From contig WIDE01000011.1 in the NCBI GenBank assembly GCA_015039315.1, positions 124,001 through 188,000 of the forward strand: a stretch of 64,000 nt of DNA, read 5' to 3'. The stretch comes from Clavulina sp. PMI_390 (Eukaryota > Basidiomycota > Agaricomycetes > Cantharellales > Hydnaceae). A program made the position numbers and the translations under genes. This document shows positions 57,036 through 64,000 of this stretch, piece after piece (within the stretch, counting starts at the first letter, position 1; each line of letters begins with the position of its first letter). The notes below the pieces were generated by a model. That model was given only the letters and a program-made list of their open reading frames with translations. It did no database searches and was not told the origin of the DNA.

Positions 57036-59489
57036 ATGACCAACATGGGGGTTTCCATCGTGCTCATGAGAGCTCTAATCGCTCTATCCTATACAGCGGC
57101 GTCGCCCTTAGGATTTCAATCTACTCCTCGTGCGGCAGCTCCCTCGAAGTGCGCTCCAGCCACAGCAGTCCAGTGGCTCGACAATTGCCTGACATTCGGC
57201 TATAACGCTTCAATCGACATACCAGGGGTTGAATGCGGAGTGTTCACTGCTCCACTCGACTACACCGACTGCAGCCCTGGTTCTGCTACCATCGCAGTTG
57301 CAAGGTTCAACGCAACTGTCTCACCACGGTTGGGCACGCTTTTCATGAATCCAGGTGAGCATGACTAGTCAAGCTTGAAGGTTTCTTCTCCTACCCTCAC
57401 GACTCTCTAGGTGGGCCTGGAGGATCTGGTGTCAGCCTGATTTTCACTGGGGGTCAGGGTGCTTCCATGATTACTGGTGAGCCTGCTGCTCATCTACCCC
57501 ATCTTTGCGCTCACGATGGCGTCTTCTCCAGGCGGCCAATATGACATCGGTGAGCTTTGAGGTCTTTACATGTCGTCGTCCTCAACATACTCACAGAAAC
57601 TGTAGTTTCTTGGGATCCACGTGGTGTTGGCCTCACTACTCCAGCCATCACTTGCTTTGGCTCCACTGAGGAAGCCAACCGACTGATCGCGAATAATTCT
57701 ATTCTCTCCAAGTACGTTGGTCCTACCATATTGAAAGTATTCTCTCCTCATCTGACTCACTGGTAGCGGTGGTGCTGAAGCGTATGGAAACTTCACTAAC
57801 CCCGCACGCGACGACCCTGACGAGCTTAACGCTCTCAGCAAAGAGGATATTACCGACAAAGAACTAGGGAACATTGCTGCAGCATGCTTGAATAAGCATG
57901 GAGCTAATCTGTCATATATTGGGACCGCGGCCGCCGTACGTGATATGATCGCGCTTTCGGACGCTATTGAAGGCCCAGGGAAGAAGGTCAACTATTGGGG
58001 AATTAGGCAAGCTATCCGACAATGGGCTCTATAAATAATATCCTAACAGGAGTCTATAGCTATGGGACAATTATTGGCTCATTTCTCGTCAATAGTGCGC
58101 TGCCAACGGAACAAACCTCATGAACTTTAACTGATTTGTTGGGTTCTCTCAAGTGTTCCCTGGCCGGGTTGGGCGAGTAATTATTGACGGAGTAGTGAAC
58201 CCTATTCCTTGGACAACACAACCATATCTAGGACTATATCCGAGTACGAGTCTGGTATTACCCCAGTTGATTTTTGCTTATCGAACTACTTTCTAGACCA
58301 GCTCGTTGATGCACATTTAGTGTTCGATGAGTTCACGAGCTCATGTGCTGCTGCTGGGCCACTTTGTGCGATCGCTGGTGTCAATGCGACTCCGTCCTCC
58401 GTGGCCGCATTCGTGCGGGAGATGATGGACAGCGCTTTTCTTGCCTATCAGGCCAGTCCACTGCCTACTACCGTTGGTAGCGCACTCCTCCGCCGTGCGC
58501 ATTTAGCTTCACCTCATATGCTCAAGAATTACTGACGTGCTCCTGGACTACAGAGGTGCTTTTCAGCGGACTATATACTCCTATCGAATGGCCATCCTTC
58601 GCTTCTACCCTTCTTGAAGTTGCGCTATCGCTCAATGCCTCAGAAGCATTTACACTAGCGCGGCCCATCAGCTCCAAACCACCCCGTTCTGCAGTTTTTC
58701 CCACCAGAGCTCGTCCGTCCCTCCTGGAGTCATCAGCCAACGACAATGTCAACTTGATTGCATCAAATATTGCAGAAATCGCGATTGTGTGTGCCGATTC
58801 TCCGGACGCCGGAAACATTACCACCAACGATGTTTTCAATACTTTGTTGGTGAGCGCAAATGTCAGTCAAATGTGGGGCCCTGCATGGTGGCCGAACTAT
58901 ATGTGCCATAAGTAAACCTACTTCGTTAGCGCTTTGTCTGTCCTAAGTAATACTTGAACTCCCCTTTCATCTCATCCAAGGTGGCCCAGACGAGCGGTTG
59001 AGCGATACACAGGTCCATGGAACGCTTCCCTTGTGGAAAAAGTGCTGATTATTGCCAACCAAGGAGATCCCATCACCCCCAAATCAAGTACTGAACTAGT
59101 AGCGAGTATGCTGGGAAACAGCTCGGCCTTCCTTCTTCGCAATGGTTATGGGGTAAGAATCCTCTGTTCATTGCCATTCCGTTCACCATTTGATTGTAGC
59201 CTGTGATCTTTGTGTACATCAGCATACCTCAGTCGGCGAAGATTCGACCTGTACAAACGCCGTGATTTCACAATACCTCGTCAATGGCACTACACCTGTG
59301 CTTGGCACTATCTGCCCAACTGATCGAAATTATTTCAGATCCCCAAGCATTAGCAATGACTCCTCAAGCTCATCAATACTTCCAACATCCGCCATCTATA
59401 GCGTCACAAATGGTGCCGAATTTGCTGCTGCAGCTTACACTACTACATATTCGAGCGGCGCGACACACTTGAGTATACCAATGTTATGA
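57036..59489 (+). CDS. Secreted alpha/beta hydrolase of TAP/S33 type, copy 1
   Basis: Alpha/beta-hydrolase, similar to tripeptidyl-aminopeptidase-like (TAP) S33 proteins. A signal peptide (VLMRALIALSYTAAS) precedes VQWLDNCLTFGYN, ECGVFTAPLDY, SATIAVARFN, FMNPGGPGGSGVS (oxyanion loop) and VVSWDPRGVG. The nucleophile motif GISYGTIIGS is restored by an intron with a GC donor (58007-58059), then IIDGVVNP, VLIIANQGDPITP (Asp) and HTSVGEDSTC (His), a full Ser/Asp/His triad. The C-terminal tail (SSGATHLSIPML) lacks the hydrophobic end seen in copy 2, so it may be released where copy 2 is anchored. About eleven exons. Confidence 0.85.
58007..58059 (+). other. GC-AG intron in hydrolase copy 1
   Basis: The donor reads AG/gcaagc and the acceptor ctatag/C. 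A tcctaac branch-site-like stretch lies 15 nt from the end. Read-through would meet TAA. The paralogue has gtgagc at the same place. Confidence 0.7.
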
Positions 59490-60237
59490 TCGGTCGGGCA
59501 ATGATAGCGAGATCGCTCGTCGATATCGTAGCCTATCTGCCGCATTAGTATAATATGGACTCGATACTCATATCAAGGAATCTCCTCAACAAATTTCCAT
59601 TACACTTGAACTCGTGCTGGAAAAAAAATCTTGGTGACAATCCCCACTCGGCGATCGCCGGAATGACGCGCCGGGATGGGTAACTTTGGCTGGCCTACAC
59701 AAATACCTCCTTTGAATTTCTGGCACCTTGATCACGGCGTCTTACACCTGGTCCATCCAACAATTCTTTCGTGGAGGCTCAAATAGCAAGCGCTGTTCCC
59801 GCGTATCTCCACAGCATCGGCGACTTGGCGTTGATCACACCGCGCTTGATGTGCTGGGAACTTGTTGATCGGCGGCCAAGCCCACGCCTATGACGACTTT
59901 GTAATGGCTTCGATCGTCTTTCTCTGCGCGCGGGCTGGTGAATCGGAGCTCAATTGCAACACCAAAACACTTGCCATTCAGTTTCTCTATCTGTGGGCAC
60001 CATTCCCCGAGATTGGCCGCCCTCGGACGCGGCCTCTCCGTCCAACATACTCTAAGTCACAGTTCAACAGAATACAGATCGAATACCTCCTTGAGAAAGT
60101 CAATCTAATAATTAGCCACTCCATTTTGATTTGAGCCCAACATTCATCATGGCCGTGAAGTGACCAGGAACCGGGTATAAAGCAAAGACGCTCGATTTTA
60201 GCATCATCCTCGCATTATCGACAAAGACCCATCCAAT
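59490..60237. other. Intergenic region between hydrolase copies 1 and 2
   Basis: About 750 nt. Its last 310 nt are duplicated in front of copy 3. No coding region is supported. Confidence 0.5.
60131..60180 (+). promoter_or_regulatory. Hydrolase-array promoter module, copy 2
   Basis: TTGAGCC, CGTGAAGTGAC (60154-60164), then TATAA (60176) 11 nt later, 62 nt before the ATG. Confidence 0.6.
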
Positions 60238-62763
60238 ATGAGGACCCTAACCACGTTCTTGATGGCTCTGGCAATGACCTTGCAGACATCAGCCTCGCCG
60301 TTGGATCTCGAGCCTAGCGCTAGAACGGTGGCCACGCCTAACTGTGCACCTGCTACAAAAGTAACCTGGCTCAACAATTGCCAGTCATTCGGCTATAACG
60401 CCTCCATCGACATACCAGGGGTTGAATGTGGAGTGTTCACTGCTCCCCTCGACTACGCCGACTGTAGCCCCGGCTCTGCCACAATTGCGGTCGCAAGGCT
60501 CAACGCAACAGTGTCACCTCGGTTAGGAACTATTTTCACGAACCCAGGTCAGTAAGACGAGTAAAACTCACAGGTTGCTCCTAACACCTTTTGAACACTC
60601 TAGGTGGACCGGGGGAATCTGGCGTCAGTCTGGTCTTTACTCAGGCTCAAGAGCTTTCTGTCATTATCGGTACGTCTACTACCTAACCACTCCACGGCTC
60701 CGTTGCGACTCATATTACTTCGCGTTCAGGTGGTCAATACGATATAGGTGAAAATTTCTATCTTTTGAGCCCTATCGAATGCCTCTCTTACTGCTGGGCA
60801 TCATAGTGTCTTGGGACCCACGTGCTGTTGGTCTCTCAACTCCAACAATCACTTGCTTCAGCTCTCTTGCAGAAATTGATGCACTCTCTGCAAATAATTC
60901 TATCATTTCAAAGTTCGCTACAGCAGCTTTATTGTGCCATTTTCCATCACCTAACATTCATGCATTCTCAGCGGTGGCCCTGAAGCGTATGGGAATTTCA
61001 CCAATCCTGCAGGCGATGACCCTGACGAACTGGCCGCTTTGGCACAAGAGGCTATTACTGATACGCACCTGGGAGGCATCGCAGCAGCGTGCTTGAATAT
61101 GCATGGGAATAATCTGTCATATGTTGGAACCGCCGCCGCCGTGCGCGACATGATCGCGCTTTCAGACGCGATAGAAGGTCCAGGGAAGAAGGTTAACTAC
61201 TGGGGGTTCAGGTGAGCCCTCAAATGTGTAACTCGTGGAACTATATATTAACAAATAATCATAGCTATGGGACAGTCATTGGCTCATTTTTCATTAATAG
61301 TGGGTCGCTGATTGGACGCTCTCAGACTGGAGCTCATGAGCCTCGCTAATTGGGTCGCTCCTCATTAGTGTTCCCTGAACGAGTTGGAAGGGTGATCATG
61401 GACGGGGTAGTGGACCCTATTCCTTGGACGACGTCGCCATATCTTGGCCTTCATTCGAGTAAGGACATCACATCACCTCCTCGTCTCATTTTGCTCAACA
61501 ATACATCTCCTAGGCCAGGTTGTGGATGCGCATCTGGTTTTCGACGAATTCACAAGCTCGTGCGCTGCTGCGGGTTCTCTTTGTGCGATCGCTGGCGCCA
61601 ATGCAACCCAATCCTCCGTAGCTGCACTAGTGCAGAAAATGATGGATGGCGCATTCCTTACATATCAAGCCAATCCATCTACCACTACCATCAGTAGTGC
61701 AGCACTCCGCCGTACGTATTTCTCACCGATGCAGTGTCCCGAATCATGACTCATGTATGCTTGGACGCAGAGGATCTCTATCAAGGGCTATATTTTCCAT
61801 ACCAGTGGCCCACGCTGGCTTCAGCACTGCTCGATTTTGCGATATCTCTCAACATTTCCGAAGCACTCGCCCTGCCGAAACCAAGTGGACTGTCATCATC
61901 GCGCTCCACAGGTATCCGCAAAAGAGCTTCACCATCGTTTTTAGATTCATCAGGGAGTGATAGCAATAATATCATCGCAAACAACATTGCGTCGATGGCT
62001 ATCACATGTGCTGACTCTCCTGATGCCGGGAATATTACCACTCAAGACATGTTCGATGCGTTACTGGCAACCGCCAACGTCAGTCAAACCTGGGGCCCAA
62101 CCTGGGTTGGAAATTATATTTGCCACAAGTAAGCTTGTCCCCCCACCTAGCTCGCACCAGTTTCTAACGTGAAAGGACTCATCGTGCTGAACACATCATC
62201 CTGTCTAGATGGCCGAAGAGAGCAGTCGAGCGATACACCGGTCCTTGGAACGCTTCTCTTCCTGAGAAAGTTTTAGTCATCGCCAATCAAGGGGATCCCA
62301 TCACCCCCAAAGGGGGTGCCGAGCTAGTGGCAAGTATGTTAGGGAATAGCTCCGCATTCCTTCTTCGTGATGGTTATGGGGTGAGACTTTTCTTTCACTC
62401 GTTGATACTGTTGGTTTATCATGCTGATTATGACGACCTACAATTCAGCACACTTCACTCGGTGAGGCGTCTACGTGCACCAGCGCCGTGATCTCACAAT
62501 ACTTCACCAATGGCACCACCCCCGCGCTTGGCACTGTCTGCTCAACTGACCGGAACTACTTTGGGTCTTCAACCGTCAGCAACGATTCCTCAAGCTCGTC
62601 AGTTATCCCGACATCTGCCATTTATAGTGCCACGAGTGCCGCAATATTTACGACTTCGACTTCTGCTCCTAACCAGACGAGTGGTGGCTCAGGCTTGGAG
62701 GTATCAGCGCTCTTGGTTGGCTTGGCTTCCGTGATGATGGTTGGGTCGTTCTTAGAGTTGTAG
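60238..62763 (+). CDS. Secreted, probably GPI-anchored alpha/beta hydrolase of TAP/S33 type, copy 2
   Basis: Paralogue of copy 1 with the same exon plan. Signal peptide MRTLTTFLMALAMTLQTSAS, then VTWLNNCQSFGYN, ECGVFTAPLDYADC, NPGGPGESG (copy 1 has NPGGPGGSG, so a Glu sits in the oxyanion loop) and VSWDPRAVG. The nucleophile motif GFSYGTVIGS is across a GT-AG intron, then IMDGVVDP, VLVIANQGDPITP (Asp) and HTSLGEASTC (His). The C-terminus has a Ser/Thr stalk followed by SALLVGLASVMMVGSFLEL, a GPI-attachment signal absent from copy 1. The triad is intact; substrate unknown. Confidence 0.85.
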
Positions 62764-63716
62764 TCGTGCTAGTTTCATGGGTTTTCTAGCCCCTCATCTT
62801 GAGGCTAAATGCGCATATCAACTCCTATGATATAATTTACCAGAGTTCACGTCATTCACAGTGGTGGCAGTGCTCACCTCGTGTTGTGGTGCTGTTCTTG
62901 TCGTGGCCTGAACGTCTGAAAAGGAATAAACAAAACTCAATGTCATAGTCGGGAAAGGGTACCCTTAAGGGCCGCTTGCATAGACGAGGTACACGATTAT
63001 TCGATGAACAACTTTTCGTTCTTCAGATAGCTCACCTAGCGTGATTTGTTACTGGCCGGAAGCTACAGTAAAAACGGAATTTATCTTTCCCTAACGCAAT
63101 CTTGGGCCATATTTGCTGGATAATACCCTTGAAATCACGGCGAGTGTCTGAATATCAAAATACCCTTCTTCTTGGTGAGTGTATCCTTTAATTTATTCTA
63201 TTACATCGATCACCCAAACAATCATATTATCCCCCCTATCGTGGTTGTTCTGGCCTAGCAGATTGTTTACTTGCGGCTCGCCGAGCGCTTATCCGGTCCT
63301 TGATTTGGGTCCCTATGACCACCATTGATTGGTCTGGCCTCGCTAGCGGCCTGCCAAGTCGAGCCCCAAGTGCACACGCCCATCAAGGACATTGAGAAAT
63401 CTCTCTGCGCGCGCATTAGCTATCTGGCGCTGGGTGCTAATACTGAGTATGTCTTATGCAGGCTTCTCGAATCGTGGGCACTGCTCCCCGAGATTGGCCG
63501 CCAGCGGATGCAGCCTTTTAGTCGAACCTGTTCCAAACCACAGCCCCACAGAACGCACATCAAGATGCTCTTCGATCAGATTAAGTTCCACAGATATTCG
63601 CTGCTACTCATCTGAGCCTAACACTCATCACGGACGTGGAATGACCGACAACCAGGTATAAAGCGAGACTGCTAAATTCTGGCCTCTGTCGTGCTATAAT
63701 GAAATCAACTTCTAAT
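62764..63716. other. Intergenic region between hydrolase copies 2 and 3
   Basis: About 950 nt. The part from about 63400 on resembles 59930-60237. No gene is supported. Confidence 0.5.
63611..63662 (+). promoter_or_regulatory. Hydrolase-array promoter module, copy 3
   Basis: CTGAGCC, CGTGGAATGAC (63635-63645), then TATAAA (63657) 11 nt later, 60 nt before the ATG. Confidence 0.6.
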
Positions 63717-64000
63717 ATGAGGACCAAAGCTGCATTCATGATGGGATTAGCAATGCTCCTGCGGACATCGGCTTCGCCTTTAGTCCCTGACCTCAATCCC
63801 AGAACGGTGGCTCCGCCAAACTGCGCTGCTGCCGCAACAGTCACCTGGCTCAGTAACTGTCAATCTTTCGGCTATAATGCTTCTGTTGATGTGCCCGGGG
63901 TCGAATGTGGGGTATTCACTGCTCCCCTCGACTACGCTGACTGTAGCCCCGGTTCTGCTACGATTGCGGTTGCAAGGTTCAATGCAACTGTATTTCCCCG
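63717..64000 (+). CDS. Secreted alpha/beta hydrolase of TAP/S33 type, copy 3 (cut by window end)
   Basis: The first exon only: signal peptide MRTKAAFMMGLAMLLRTSAS, then VTWLSNCQSFGYN, ECGVFTAPLDYADC and SATIAVARFNATV, nearly the same as copies 1 and 2. The gene runs off the window before the oxyanion loop and nucleophile, so activity cannot be judged. The start ATG at 63717 is at the position equivalent to 60238 in copy 2, 60 nt after the TATA box. Confidence 0.8.
   Translation, partial: MRTKAAFMMGLAMLLRTSASPLVPDLNPRTVAPPNCAAAATVTWLSNCQSFGYNASVDVPGVECGVFTAPLDYADCSPGSATIAVARFNATVFP

Noticed and set aside
1..64000. tRNA, rRNA, CRISPR array or intact transposon
   Set aside because: I looked for T-arm motifs, long terminal or inverted repeats, transposase or reverse-transcriptase motifs and repeat-spacer patterns and saw none. 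A tRNA or repeat-library search would be needed to be certain.

Overview
This is a gene-dense eukaryotic window with short (about 50-80 nt) GT-AG introns in nearly every gene. It looks like a filamentous basidiomycete. The evidence is two CaaX-terminated lipopeptide pheromone precursors starting MDAF, a MedA/DUF7082 regulator, a GT21 ceramide glucosyltransferase, a GH72 wall enzyme, GMC oxidoreductases and many tandem lineage-specific paralogues. Agaricomycetes, perhaps Cantharellales/Rhizoctonia-like, is my inference. No rRNA, tRNA, CRISPR array or intact transposon was recognised. There is one 660-nt run of N (7052-7711). Exon boundaries were read by eye from splice sites and reading frame, so gene spans include introns.

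Layout. 0.3-2 kb: ceramide glucosyltransferase (-). 2.3-8.2 kb: four tandem copies (-) of an unrecognised membrane-protein family; the N gap falls between copies 3 and 4 and truncates both. 9.1-12.5 kb: a GMC oxidoreductase (+) lacking the usual catalytic WHP motif. 13.7-16 kb: a G-protein alpha subunit with a long Pro/Ser insert. 17.8-19.1 kb: an F-box-like protein. 19.6-26.4 kb: two SDR paralogues and a second, intact-looking GMC oxidoreductase, all on minus. 27.2-29.6 kb: XAP5/FAM50 (-) and mitoribosomal uS13m (+), divergent. 30.3-32 kb: two divergent pheromone precursors. 33-36.8 kb: two unrecognised membrane proteins. 36.9-41 kb: NatC catalytic subunit NAA30 and the MedA-like regulator. 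41.4-45.2 kb: BCKDH E1-beta and linker histone H1. 45.6-51.4 kb: anthranilate synthase I, mitoribosomal uS2m and an Ssb-type Hsp70. 52.2-56.2 kb: a secreted DPBB/expansin-like protein and a GH72 glucanosyltransferase. 57 kb to the end: three tandem secreted alpha/beta hydrolases of the TAP/S33 type, the third cut by the window edge.

The most interesting items are: the divergent pheromone pair, both genes too short for routine gene calling; the four-copy membrane family, in which a putative His/Cys pair appears only in copy 1; the Ssb Hsp70, whose phosphate-binding loop is encoded by exons of 6 and 13 nt; an apparently intron-split start codon in uS13m; the GMC protein without its catalytic histidine; and a promoter module conserved in front of all three tandem hydrolases.

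Functionally the window mixes housekeeping genes (translation, chaperone, Trp synthesis, branched-chain amino acid breakdown, chromatin) with environment-facing genes (wall remodelling, secreted hydrolases and oxidoreductases) and signalling genes (pheromones, G alpha). No pheromone receptor was found, so no complete mating locus can be claimed.
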